Source: Acidobacteriaceae bacterium
GTDB lineage: Bacteria > Acidobacteriota > Terriglobia > Terriglobales > Acidobacteriaceae
Reading direction: 5' to 3'
DNA length: 64,000 nucleotides
Assembly (NCBI GenBank): GCA_025462735.1
Contig: JAOAPC010000003.1
Location: 242,029-306,028 of the forward strand
This document shows, one piece after another, positions 26,741 to 36,071 of this stretch (position 1 is its first letter; the number at the start of each line of letters is the position of its first letter). The position numbers and the translations under genes are program-made. The notes beneath the pieces were generated by a model. It did not search any database and had not been told where the DNA came from. It saw nothing but the letters and a program-made list of their open reading frames with translations.

Positions 26741-27496
26741 TCAATCGGGTTCTGCTTCGAACCTGTAGCCCACGCCGCGCACGGTAAGCAAGTGTTGCGG
26801 ACGCTCAGGATCATCCTCAATGTAGCGGCGCAGGCGCACGATGAAATTATCGATGGCGCGAGTGTCGGTATCTTCCCTCAGGCCCCAGACTTCCTCGAGA
26901 ATTGACTTACGGGAGACTACCTGGCCGCGATGCCGGATTAAGTAGCGCAACAGCTCGGCCTCCATAACGGTGAGGTGAGTTGTGGTTCCGTTGGTCCGCA
27001 GCTCCAGATTGCCGAAATCGATGGTTCTCCCACTGAAGGCGAAGGTGCCAAATTCCTGGCCGCTGCTGTCGGAGCCTTGATCGGGAGCCTGCGGCGAATG
27101 CTGGCCTGCGGGAGCTTGCTGCATCCACGCGCGGCGGCGGAGCAATCCCTGCAAGCGGGCGAGGAAAATCGGCAGCTCGAATGGTTTGGCGACGTAATCA
27201 TCGGCACCGGAGGCGAATCCTTTGAGCACGTCTTCGGGGCGCGCTCGGGCGGTGAGGATGAGAATGGGGATGAAGTTCCGGGCGGCGCGCAATTGGTTAG
27301 CGACCTCGAAGCCGTCTTTGCCAGGAAGCATGATGTCGAGCACGAGAGCATCAAACTCCTCATGCTTCGCAAGCAGCAGGTCGAGGGCGGTTTCGCCGTC
27401 GCCGGCGATGCGGGCGGAGTGACCCTCGGCTTGCAGATTGAATTGCAAACCTGTCGCGAGGTGGGTTTCGTCTTCCACGATCAACACGCGGCTCAC
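26741..27496 (-). CDS. OmpR-family response regulator
   Basis: Receives phosphate from the paired kinase and binds DNA. The receiver domain has acidic EDE at 8-10, phospho-acceptor Asp54 (LVLDIML), Thr82 (LTAR) and Lys104 (YVAKPF). A glutamine/glycine-rich linker (about 128-150, QQAPAGQHSPQAPDQGSDSS) is longer than usual. A winged-helix domain (about 155-250) ends with VRGVGYRFE. It overlaps the kinase gene's end by 4 bp (ATGA). Target genes unknown. Confidence 0.93.
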   Translation of the reverse strand: MSRVLIVEDETHLATGLQFNLQAEGHSARIAGDGETALDLLLAKHEEFDALVLDIMLPGKDGFEVANQLRAARNFIPILILTARARPEDVLKGFASGADDYVAKPFELPIFLARLQGLLRRRAWMQQAPAGQHSPQAPDQGSDSSGQEFGTFAFSGRTIDFGNLELRTNGTTTHLTVMEAELLRYLIRHRGQVVSRKSILEEVWGLREDTDTRAIDNFIVRLRRYIEDDPERPQHLLTVRGVGYRFEAEPD

Positions 27497-28389
27497 GAAA
27501 CTCTCCGCGGCAACTCGAGGATGACGGTGGCACCCTTGCCTTCTCCGGCGCTCTCGGCAAGAACTCTGCCGCCGTGGCGTTTTGCAATTGTGCGCACCAG
27601 AAAAAGGCCCAACCCTGTGCCTCGAACTTGGGAAAAAGCCCTCGGTACGCGATAGAAGCGTTTGAAGATTGTCTTCAACTCAGAACGAGGAATGCCTACG
27701 CCGCGGTCTTGTACGCGCAAGACCAGCCGCTTCTGTTCTTCTAATGCGAGCTGGACGGAGACATCAACATGATTGCCGGAATATTTCACCGCATTGTCCA
27801 AAATATTTGAAACGGCAGTGCGCAGGTCTTCGGGATCGCCGTTGACCTCAGAGTCACTGCCATTGAGCGAGGACTGGTAGCGAAGGGCACTGGGCTGAAG
27901 ATGATGACTGGTGCGGGCGCTTTCCACACAATCCTCAACCAGTTGGGCGAAGTCCACGCTAACTGTCTGTCCTTTGGCGGCAGCCTGGCCTGCCTTCAAG
28001 ACCTTCTCGACGGTACTCATCAGGCGGTCGGTGTCCTCGAGCATGAGGTGGTAGAAATCGCGACGTTGCGCGTCGTCCATGTGCATCTGCTGGCGTTCCA
28101 GGGTTTGCAGGTGCAGGCGAATGGACGCGATGGGCGTTTTCAGTTCGTGAGTGACGGCGTTGATGAAGCTGTCGTGCTGCTCGTTGCGGCGAATTTCGCG
28201 GACCAGAAAACTGGTGTTGAGGATGAGACCGGTGGCGATCGCGCCAAAGAAGATGATCCCAAGAAAAACGCGAATTTCCTGTCGCCAGTTGAGGATGATC
28301 CAGCCAAAGCCGACCGCGACGGCGATCGCGGCCAGAACCACGCCGAACGTTAGGAAGAATATGATTTTGCCGCGCCGGCTAACGCGCAT
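27493..28389 (-). CDS. Sensor histidine kinase
   Basis: Two membrane helices (about residues 9-33 and 41-63) enclose almost no periplasmic loop, so it probably senses within the membrane or cytoplasm, or via a partner. The H-box VTHELKTPIASI carries His81. The ATPase part has N-box NILDNAVKYSG, G1 DRGVGIP and G2 GTGLGLFLV. No HAMP or PAS domain is seen; a short basic linker takes its place. First gene of the two-gene operon with the response regulator. Confidence 0.92.
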   Translation of the reverse strand: MRVSRRGKIIFFLTFGVVLAAIAVAVGFGWIILNWRQEIRVFLGIIFFGAIATGLILNTSFLVREIRRNEQHDSFINAVTHELKTPIASIRLHLQTLERQQMHMDDAQRRDFYHLMLEDTDRLMSTVEKVLKAGQAAAKGQTVSVDFAQLVEDCVESARTSHHLQPSALRYQSSLNGSDSEVNGDPEDLRTAVSNILDNAVKYSGNHVDVSVQLALEEQKRLVLRVQDRGVGIPRSELKTIFKRFYRVPRAFSQVRGTGLGLFLVRTIAKRHGGRVLAESAGEGKGATVILELPRRVS

Positions 28390-28473
28390 GCAGAGATTCT
28401 AGCGCGCGACAGCACGGGACAGGAAAGAACTGCAATAAGACGCGATCCGACCCGGATGTCGAAGTCAAAGCCT

Positions 28474-28520
28474 TTAACCGCAGAGAACGCCGAGGAGCAC
28501 CAAAGGGCGCAAAGACATTC
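28474..28520. repeat. TTTAACCGCAGAG-type dispersed repeat
   Basis: CCTTTAACCGCAGAGAACGCCGAGGAGCACCAAAGGGCG resembles the copies at 13970-14106 and about 15245. No gene lies between 28390 and 28564, which should also carry the promoter of the two-component operon. Confidence 0.45.
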
Positions 28521-28564
28521 ACCTACACATAGATCGCGTCAGAGGGCATCGACCGTCGAAGTGC

Positions 28565-29455
<891 letters not shown>

Positions 29456-29658
29456 GTGAGTTCTCCCAGAGTTCGGTTATAACTGGCCTATCACTAAAGT
29501 AGCAGCCACCCTCGGATGTGGCTGTAATAGTTGTGTAATAGCAAGACCAGAGCGGGTTACGCCGGTAACTGGGCAGCAGCTCACAAATCTATGATCGCGG
29601 CGGAAATGTGGGCGAGGAACTGAAGTCCCGGTCGAAAAAACCAGGACTCCGGCAGAGC

Positions 29659-29820
29659 TTAGTTGTTCCGAGGAGTGGTGGGACGAGCAGGTGGCACATT
29701 GCCGAGCAATGAATCAGCCAGCCGCAACCAACGTTCGAACGGAGCTTCCCACATATCCGCGTCGGGAGCTTCATGGAAGAGGGGCGAATTTTCAAAACGA
29801 CTATCGAGGTTCGGATCCAT
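29659..29820 (-). CDS. Small hypothetical protein, 53 aa
   Basis: I chose ATG at 29820 because AAGGAGACAAG lies directly upstream; the frame is open a little further. The product (MDPNLDSRFENSPLF...) is acidic with a central WEAPFERWLRLADSLLG helix and a proline-rich end. No signal peptide and no recognised family. The strong Shine-Dalgarno sequence is the main support. Isolated between the desaturase and hflX regions. Confidence 0.6.
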   Translation of the reverse strand: MDPNLDSRFENSPLFHEAPDADMWEAPFERWLRLADSLLGNVPPARPTTPRNN

Positions 29821-30166
29821 CTTGTCTCCTTTTGAGTTAAACACTGAGATGGGAGCCGAGTCGCACATGGTTGTAACTTATTGATGACAAATAGATTATG
29901 TATTACTTCGGTTACCAGAGCTGTGGGCGAAAACAGGGGCGTGCTCACGCGCGGGGAAGTGCGGTTCATCGTGAGAAGAGGGCAGAAAAATTAATTCAGC
30001 AGCACTGAATTGAAGCTTGACATCCACGGTGAGGGGTCTAGCATAGAGATATCACCTCCGATCCACTTCAGGATCGAATGGGCCGGCAGCCAAGAAATGT
30101 CACCGCTTCTTGGTAGTCGGCCCATTTAAATTTTGCACGAGGGTGGCAATCAGCCAGCCATTTCGC
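29821..30166. other. Gap with a long hairpin at 30077-30126
   Basis: AATGGGCCGGCAGCCAAGAA (30077-30096) pairs with TTCTTGGTAGTCGGCCCATT (30107-30126) across a 10-base loop, with about three mismatches or wobbles in 20. It lies beyond the 3' end of hflX and has no long U-run, so it may be a terminator of unusual type, a small RNA or a repeat. The rest of the gap is AT-rich (promoter of the 53-aa gene). Confidence 0.5.
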
Positions 30167-31576
30167 TCAGCCGATAACCCATTGTTTAAGTCTTCGGGCC
30201 AGGGACTCTGGAACTTCGGCCTCAAGTTCAACTGCACCATCTTTGTACTGGCGGGAATAGATTCGCGAGCGGGTTTCGATCATCGCGAGAGCCTTGCCTT
30301 CTTTTTGCGGCACCCGGAGACGCACGCGGCTAAGGGCGTCTTCGGAGAGCATTTGGTCGATGCGATCCAGAAGCGTGGTCAATCCGATTCCCTTGGCAGC
30401 GGAAACGTGCACGGTACGGGCATCGTCTCGCAAGCTGTCGCGCTGCTTGGGAGGCAGCAAGTCAACTTTGTTTTTTACGTGCAACGCGGGCTTCTGGCCG
30501 GCTTCGAGTTCGGTCAGCACGCGATCGACTTGCGCGTCCTGTTCGGCGGAAAGCGGGCTGTTAGCATCGGAGACGTGCAGAATCAGGGCGGCACGCTGCA
30601 CTTCTTCCAAGGTTGCGCGAAACGATGACACCAAGGCGTGCGGGAGGTTGCGAATGAAACCGACAGTGTCCGAAAGCAAAATTTTTCGCTTTGACGGGAG
30701 AGCGACAGACCGCAACGTGGGATCAAGAGTTGCAAACATTCGCGGCGATTCGAGCACGGTTGCGTTGGTCAGCGCATTGAACAGGGTTGACTTGCCGGCG
30801 TTGGTGTAACCGACCAGGGCCACGGTGGCGACTGGAACGGATTCGCGGCGTTGCCTTTGTTGAGCACGGATTCGCCGCACGTTTTCAATTTGCTCTTTGA
30901 CGTGGCGAATGCGGCGGTAAATCTTGCGGCGATCGGTTTCCAACTGGGTTTCACCGGGGCCTCGGGTACCGATTCCGCCGCCGAGCTGCGACATTTCGGC
31001 TCCGCGCCCAGTCAGCCTCGGCAGCAGGTAATCCAACTGGGCCATTTCCACTTGCAGCTGACCTTCACGGGTGCGGGCGTGGGTAGCAAAAATATCCAGG
31101 ATAAGTTGAGTGCGATCAATGACGCGTGCGTGCACGACATTTTCAATATTGCGCTGCTGCGAGGCGGTCAGGTCGTGATCAAAGAGCAGCAGGTCGGCGG
31201 AAACGGAAGCAGCCGCTCCGGCAATTTCTTCGAGTTTGCCGCGCCCGATCAGGGTTGCTGGATCCGGCCTGTCCCGGTGCTGCAGGATTTCGCCGACGAT
31301 CTCGGCTCCGGCGCTGATGGCCAGATCACGTAATTCGGCAAGAGATTCCTCAGCGCTGAACTGGGGCTCCGAAGCGGGTCTGGACTTGGCTGCAACAGCG
31401 GTGTCGCGAGCAGCTTGTGCTCCGCTGGTGAGGTTTGATCCGGTAGGACGCTTGCGGGTGCGGTAGTCGAGCCCGACCAGAAAGGCGCGCTCCTTGCGCA
31501 TTCCGGGCGGAAGATTTTGCTGGGTGGAGCGCCCGCTTCGACGCGATACTCTGGATTCAGTACTGCGCAAGCTCAA
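30167..31576 (-). CDS. hflX: Ribosome-associated GTPase HflX
   Basis: A GTPase that splits or rescues ribosomes under stress. An N-terminal HflX domain (about residues 75-235) includes [20 protein letters not shown] GTPase domain follows with G1 GYTNAGKS (256-263), G3 SDTVGF and G4 KNKVDLL. TTG at 31576 follows GAGGGA and lies 6 bp after hfq; ATG at 31501 ([10 protein letters not shown]) has no ribosome site but is where homology should begin. The first 25 residues are arginine-rich and atypical. Confidence 0.9.
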   Translation of the reverse strand: MSLRSTESRVSRRSGRSTQQNLPPGMRKERAFLVGLDYRTRKRPTGSNLTSGAQAARDTAVAAKSRPASEPQFSAEESLAELRDLAISAGAEIVGEILQHRDRPDPATLIGRGKLEEIAGAAASVSADLLLFDHDLTASQQRNIENVVHARVIDRTQLILDIFATHARTREGQLQVEMAQLDYLLPRLTGRGAEMSQLGGGIGTRGPGETQLETDRRKIYRRIRHVKEQIENVRRIRAQQRQRRESVPVATVALVGYTNAGKSTLFNALTNATVLESPRMFATLDPTLRSVALPSKRKILLSDTVGFIRNLPHALVSSFRATLEEVQRAALILHVSDANSPLSAEQDAQVDRVLTELEAGQKPALHVKNKVDLLPPKQRDSLRDDARTVHVSAAKGIGLTTLLDRIDQMLSEDALSRVRLRVPQKEGKALAMIETRSRIYSRQYKDGAVELEAEVPESLARRLKQWVIG

Positions 31577-31582
31577 ACAGAG

Positions 31583-31885
31583 TTATCCCTCAGTGCCAGA
31601 TGCAGCGGGAGCTTGCTCGGGATCGCTGGCCGCCGGGGTGGGCACGACTCTGGGTCGGTCTGAAAAGCCATGTCCCTTGCCGACCGCGACTGTCGAAATC
31701 GCATGTTTGAAAATCAACTGCTCTTGATTATTGGTTTCGAGCACCACTGAGTACTTATCAAATGACCGAATGCGACCGGTCAACTTGACGCCGCTCATCA
31801 GATAAATTGTGATGATGCTGCGCTCTTTACGCGCGGTGTTGAGGAAAGTGTCCTGAATGTTCTGCGTCGCCGGCTTGGTTTCCAT
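31583..31885 (-). CDS. hfq: RNA chaperone Hfq
   Basis: An Sm-like hexameric protein that pairs small RNAs with mRNAs. The Sm1 motif (NIQDTFLN...[17 protein letters not shown]) and Sm2 motif (FKHAISTV, equal to the E. coli YKHAISTV) are both clear, and the conserved Gln is at position 11. ATG at 31885 follows AAGGAGATC. A Pro/Ala-rich flexible tail of about 30 residues extends past the core. It is immediately upstream of hflX, the same order as in E. coli. Confidence 0.93.
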   Translation of the reverse strand: METKPATQNIQDTFLNTARKERSIITIYLMSGVKLTGRIRSFDKYSVVLETNNQEQLIFKHAISTVAVGKGHGFSDRPRVVPTPAASDPEQAPAASGTEG

Positions 31886-32137
31886 TTTGCCGATCTCCTT
31901 GTGTACACCTGTACTCGAGCTCGTCTCACCAGCAATGCCGCGCGGGAAAGGCCCCAACGAGATTACCCACTGCTGCAGTTGTTAGAGTAAGGCGTAAGTG
32001 CCACCTTTTTCAACTGGCGAATTGCCCTGAATACGCCTAATCGTCGAATATCTGCGACCAGAATCGTGTTTTCGTAATCTGAACGGTTTCATACCAATAT
32101 CGAATTTCGTTCAAGCATAGACATTAGGAGTGTAGTC

Positions 32138-33145
32138 ATGAAAGTGGTTCAAGTCAGCAAACCTGGTGGGAATTTCGAAATCGTCGACCGACCGACGCCA
32201 CAGCCTGGCCGCGGGCAGGTCCGCATTAAGGTGGAGGCGTGCGGGATTTGCCATAGTGATCTGCTGGTAAAGGAAGGATATTGGCCGGGAATCCAGTATC
32301 CGCGAGTTCCCGGACACGAAATTGCCGGGCGAATTGACGCGGTGGGCGCGGACGTGACGCTCTGGAAGCCAGGTCAACGGGTTGGCGTAGGCTGGCATGG
32401 CGGGCATTGCTTTCACTGCGATCCTTGCCGCCGGGGCGATTTCATTCAATGCAAATTTGAGAAGATCACCGCGATTAACTTCGATGGCGGCTATGGCGAA
32501 TACACCATCGTGCCGGAAGAAGCGGTGGCCGCAATTCCCGAGGGACTGCCAGCTGACGAGGCCGCACCCTTGCTGTGCGCCGGCATCACCACCTTCAACG
32601 TATTGCGGCACTCGGGCGCTACTGCCGGACAGTTAGTTGCGGTTCAGGGGATCGGCGGCTTGGGGCATTTGGGAATTCAGTATGCCCGGCAAATGGGATT
32701 CCGCACGGTTGCGATTGGACGTGGCGCCGACAAGAAGGCGCTCGCGAAGAAACTTGGCGCTCATGAATATGTCGACACGAACGAGGGTCCTCCGGCGGAA
32801 GCTTTGCAGAAGTTGGGAGGAGCGAACGTGATCCTGGCAACCGCGCCGGATTCAAAATCGATTTCGGCGTTGGTGGATGGCCTGGGTCCGAGCGGCAAGC
32901 TGCTGGTAATTGGCGCCGATCAGAACCCTCTAACGATTACGCCCCTTCAACTCATCGGTCCGCGCCGCTCGATCCTCGGCTGGCCATCGGGTACTGCGAA
33001 GGATTCAGAAGACACTATGCAGTTCAGCGCGCTGACTGGCGTGCGTCCGATGATTGAGCGATTCCCTCTGGAGAAAGCTGCGGAGGCTTACGAACGAATG
33101 ATTAGCGGGAAGGCAAGGTTCAGGGTAGTGATTACGATGAACTGA
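32138..33145 (+). CDS. Zinc-dependent alcohol dehydrogenase
   Basis: An MDR-superfamily NAD(P)-dependent alcohol/aldehyde dehydrogenase, 335 residues. The catalytic zinc site is CGICHSD (Cys38) with GHE (His60-Glu61); the structural zinc site is complete with C91, C94, C97 and C105. The Rossmann motif GIGGLGHLG (about 172-180) follows. It resembles AdhA/AdhT-type enzymes acting on ethanol or similar alcohols; the substrate is not certain. ATG follows TAGGAG. Divergent from hfq. Confidence 0.9.
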   Translation: MKVVQVSKPGGNFEIVDRPTPQPGRGQVRIKVEACGICHSDLLVKEGYWPGIQYPRVPGHEIAGRIDAVGADVTLWKPGQRVGVGWHGGHCFHCDPCRRGDFIQCKFEKITAINFDGGYGEYTIVPEEAVAAIPEGLPADEAAPLLCAGITTFNVLRHSGATAGQLVAVQGIGGLGHLGIQYARQMGFRTVAIGRGADKKALAKKLGAHEYVDTNEGPPAEALQKLGGANVILATAPDSKSISALVDGLGPSGKLLVIGADQNPLTITPLQLIGPRRSILGWPSGTAKDSEDTMQFSALTGVRPMIERFPLEKAAEAYERMISGKARFRVVITMN

Positions 33146-33214
33146 GCGTTACAGCCTAGTGCCTTGCAAAACGAAGCCCCAGGGGGCTCGGGGCTGCTAA
33201 CCATCCCGGAACCA

Positions 33215-33805
33215 TCATGATCGTGCGAAATTGAGAAGCGGCTGGATGTCTCCGTCATCCGCCGCCTTGATGGTTTCCAGATATCTCTTGCGTGCCTCGC
33301 CTTGCTCGACGAGAGTGGCAGAGCCCCACGTGAATACCGGACGGCCAAGTTTCATAACGAGTGCGTCCGCGATCAGGCGGGCATGCCGGCCGTTACCGTT
33401 CGGAAAAGGGTGAGTAAATACAAGCCTATGATGTAATCGAACGGCTATTTCATCGACAGAATACGTGTTGTTCTGAATCCAGTAGTGAGCGTCACCGAAC
33501 AACGCGACAAGCCTCTCTCGGATTTGATGGACTGGAACCCCGATGTTTTTCTCGGTATGCCTGTACTGGCCGGCCCACTTCCACGTTTCGCTGAACATCT
33601 TCTGGTGGAGCTTTCGGATGTATTGGTCAGAAATGACATCAACCGAGCTGGTGCGTTCTGACGCCGCCCACTCTCTCCCACGCAGTATGTTCTCCCGCTC
33701 CCATTCGTTTAGTTCTTCTTTTGTAGCCAGATTCGGAATGAGGTCTGCAAGCTCCTCCGGCGAGAGCGGGGTATTGCCATCACCGGTTGTTACCAGTGTC
33801 GTCAT
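33215..33805 (-). CDS. Fic-domain protein, mobile mystery protein B type
   Basis: A Fic protein, a family that usually transfers AMP from ATP to target proteins. The complete active-site motif HPFPNGNGRHAR (about residues 131-142) is present, so it should be catalytically competent. The N-terminal TKEELNEWERENIL helix is typical of the 'mobile mystery protein B' group. Its start overlaps the end of the XRE gene by 4 bp, as expected of a toxin-antitoxin-like pair. I see no clean [S/T]xxxE[G/N] inhibitory motif, so control may come from the partner. Confidence 0.85.
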   Translation of the reverse strand: MTTLVTTGDGNTPLSPEELADLIPNLATKEELNEWERENILRGREWAASERTSSVDVISDQYIRKLHQKMFSETWKWAGQYRHTEKNIGVPVHQIRERLVALFGDAHYWIQNNTYSVDEIAVRLHHRLVFTHPFPNGNGRHARLIADALVMKLGRPVFTWGSATLVEQGEARKRYLETIKAADDGDIQPLLNFARS

Positions 33806-34251
33806 TTCTTCCTGCTTCGCTTCAGAAGGCGTCTGGTTTCTTCCTCGATCTTGTGCTCAATGCCTCCCACCGCTTGGTTCTCCAACGCCATGCTGTGCTC
33901 AACAGCGCGGACGTTTTCTGCTGCTTTGTTTCTAGCACGTTCTTCCGCAAGCTCTTGAATGCCTCCGCTCTTGGGTACGAAGACGTAGACAAGCTGGCAG
34001 CCGAGAGCGTCGGCAGCTTCGCGGAGTTTTCCCAAGGTGATGCGGTATTCAGCTTCAGAGCCCTCTAGATGTGCTGCCACAGAAGGTGCTTTGTGAAGCC
34101 TCTTCGCCATCTCGCGTACCGTGATGCCGGTCGCCTCCCGAATAGCACGAATCCATCCTTTTTGAGGACGTGGGATGTCCTTAACAGCGAGAAACGGGGT
34201 TAAGGCGCGCTGTAACTGTTCCAGCCGTAACTTTCTGAATTCTGGATTCAT
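33802..34251 (-). CDS. XRE-type regulator, mobile mystery protein A type
   Basis: A helix-turn-helix protein. GITVREMAKRLHKAPSVAAHLEGSEAEYRITLGKLREAADALGCQLVYVFVP (about residues 44-95) is the classic Cro/C1 fold with the family's extended end. ATG at 34251 is preferred over the open frame upstream (residues beginning MNPEFRKLRLEQL). Two palindromes upstream suggest it represses its own operon. Translation is coupled to the Fic gene through ATGA. Confidence 0.85.
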   Translation of the reverse strand: MNPEFRKLRLEQLQRALTPFLAVKDIPRPQKGWIRAIREATGITVREMAKRLHKAPSVAAHLEGSEAEYRITLGKLREAADALGCQLVYVFVPKSGGIQELAEERARNKAAENVRAVEHSMALENQAVGGIEHKIEEETRRLLKRSRKK

Positions 34252-34303
34252 ACGGGTCTCCGCGCAGTTAGTCCTATTATAGCAGAACACGATTCCAATG
34301 CCT

Positions 34304-34353
34304 GTACTAAAATTATAGTACATATTACATATTTAGTTCTATTTTAATAGTAC
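34304..34353. promoter_or_regulatory. Paired palindromic operators of the A/B module
   Basis: GTACTAAAATTATAGTAC (34304-34321) and GTTCTATTTTAATAGTAC (34336-34353) share the half-site GTNCTA and mirror TAGTAC at the same spacing, 32 bp apart, so on adjacent helix faces. A perfect TATAAT lies on the minus strand at about 34277-34282, between the operators and the start at 34251. Confidence 0.7.
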
Positions 34354-34434
34354 GTATAGTTTACGTCGTAACCCGATGGGTACAAAGAGGGTTGGTACCC
34401 GTCCCGGTCAAGCAGGCAGTCGTCAGAGGAAAAA

Positions 34435-35556
34435 TCAGACGCCCAGCTCTTCTTGCATCCATTCCGGTTCGGGCTTCGGTTCGGCGGTTAGGTCGAGCAC
34501 GAGTTTTTCGAGCACCATGCGTTTGCTGGGAGGGTTCGAACGCAGAGCGAGGTCAGATTTGGCGACGAGTCGAATCGCACGGGTGAGTTCGCGTTTGGAT
34601 TTGTAGCGCCGAGCCTGACGAATAATGTCGTCGGCTGCGAATGGCGGCACGCGAAATCCTTGCCAGAGGGCAGCCCACAACATTCGCTGGTCTCGAACAT
34701 TCCGTTCGAGAATAACCAGCATCTGGCGAAAGGTTTTGGCGAGCATGTAAAGATGGCCAATGGAGGCGTCATCGCCGTCTCCGCTTGAGAGTATGGCGTC
34801 GAGCATCTCGAGGGCGCGGGTCCTGTCGCGGGCGGAAATAGCGTCAGTCAGCTCGTAGAGGGAGCGCTGTTTGGCGGCAAGGACCATGGTTTCCACGTCG
34901 CCCACAGTGACGCGCTTTTTGTCTCCCACATAGAGAATCAACTTCTCTAGCTCATTTGAAATCATCATCATGTCGCCGCCGAGCGAGTCGACCAGCTCAC
35001 GGGCGGCATCCAGATCAATCTTGACCTCGCGGGTGACGCAGTATTCCTGGATCCAGCGCACGGCATCGCTCTCTTCCACGCGGCCCAGCTCTACGATCGC
35101 GCAGTAACGGCCGAGAGTTTCGCGAATGCGCTCGTAGCGCTCTTTGTCCGTGAGGTCCATGCGGCGGGCGTCAACCGGAATGCTGATGTGGTCGGCGACG
35201 AAGATCAGCACGGCATCGGGATTCGGATCTCCGCAGTACTGCTCGATGGCATTAAGCTTGTCTTCATTCGAGCCGCGGCCGAATAGGGTTTTCACGCCGC
35301 GAACGAAGAAGATCTGAAAGGGTGCCATCAGCGAGGGAGTTCGGGCGCGATCGAGTACCTCAGCCAGGTCGGTTTCCGACAAATCAAATTCGAACAGGCT
35401 GAATTCCCGCAGATCGGGCGGGACAAGATGCTGCAAAATCGCGTCGCGGCATTTTTTGCGGAAGAAAACCTCGTCTCCGACGAAAACGTATGCGGGACGT
35501 AGCTTCCGGCTCTCTACTTCAGAGACAAAACGTTCGGCTTGGGCAAAGGCGCGCAC
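34435..35556 (-). CDS. holA: DNA polymerase III subunit delta
   Basis: Opens the sliding-clamp ring during clamp loading. The 373 residues match the HolA layout: an N-terminal clamp-binding part (PAYVFVGDEVFFRKKCRDAIL, about 20-40), a middle AAA+-like domain (RMDLTDKERYERIRETLGRYCAIVELG), and the C-terminal LYELTDAISARDRTRALEMLDAIL collar domain. It starts at GTG, overlapping the lptE stop by one base. Last gene of the operon with psd, pssA, the asd-like gene and lptE. Confidence 0.9.
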   Translation of the reverse strand: MRAFAQAERFVSEVESRKLRPAYVFVGDEVFFRKKCRDAILQHLVPPDLREFSLFEFDLSETDLAEVLDRARTPSLMAPFQIFFVRGVKTLFGRGSNEDKLNAIEQYCGDPNPDAVLIFVADHISIPVDARRMDLTDKERYERIRETLGRYCAIVELGRVEESDAVRWIQEYCVTREVKIDLDAARELVDSLGGDMMMISNELEKLILYVGDKKRVTVGDVETMVLAAKQRSLYELTDAISARDRTRALEMLDAILSSGDGDDASIGHLYMLAKTFRQMLVILERNVRDQRMLWAALWQGFRVPPFAADDIIRQARRYKSKRELTRAIRLVAKSDLALRSNPPSKRMVLEKLVLDLTAEPKPEPEWMQEELGV

Positions 35557-36071
35557 TAGAACGCCTCCAATACGTTCGAAACCAGAGTGCGAGCAAATTC
35601 ATATGAAAGCCGCCTGAAGGCCGGGGCATCCTCTTCAAAGAACGTGCTCAACTCCTGCGAGACCTGATACTGCTCGCGGAAAACATACGTAGGGTTCTGA
35701 TACAGAGTTCTACCCTTCGAGTCGGTAAGCACAACACTCATGCTGACGACTACTAACGCGGTTGAAATGCGACCGGTCTTGGTGTCGTAAGTGAGTGGCG
35801 TAGCGGCGGCAGCGGTGACTGTTCCGCGCAAGGTGGCGTCGGCTGATCGAGGATCGGAGATTATGTGGTAGTTGGTGCGAGTAGCAAATTCCTGGACCAC
35901 AGCAGCGGTGAGCGTCTGCTCGATTTTGTAAGTCTGGGTCTGGTTGACGAATGCAGGAACCGCCAAAACGCGGAGGTTAGAAGGCAGCAGGTTCGCGCGT
36001 CCAGCCGTGTGATAGCCGCATCCAGTGCTGAAAGCGCAGACCAGTGCGAGGACCCCGGCGGTGCGAATCAC
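35556..36071 (-). CDS. lptE: LPS-assembly lipoprotein LptE
   Basis: Plugs the LptD barrel and helps deliver lipopolysaccharide to the outer surface. A lipoprotein signal ends FSTGC with Cys18 as the lipidated residue, and GYHTAGRANLLPSNLRVLAVPAF immediately follows, as in LptE. Length (171) is normal. It overlaps the asd-like gene upstream by 4 bp and holA by 1 bp, consistent with the holA-lptE adjacency seen in other bacteria. Its presence supports a diderm with LPS. Confidence 0.88.
   Translation of the reverse strand: MIRTAGVLALVCAFSTGCGYHTAGRANLLPSNLRVLAVPAFVNQTQTYKIEQTLTAAVVQEFATRTNYHIISDPRSADATLRGTVTAAAATPLTYDTKTGRISTALVVVSMSVVLTDSKGRTLYQNPTYVFREQYQVSQELSTFFEEDAPAFRRLSYEFARTLVSNVLEAF

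Noticed and set aside
30040..30126. 16S rRNA 3' fragment (TCACCTCC)
   Set aside because: Only seven bases match the anti-Shine-Dalgarno end; the surrounding sequence does not resemble rRNA.
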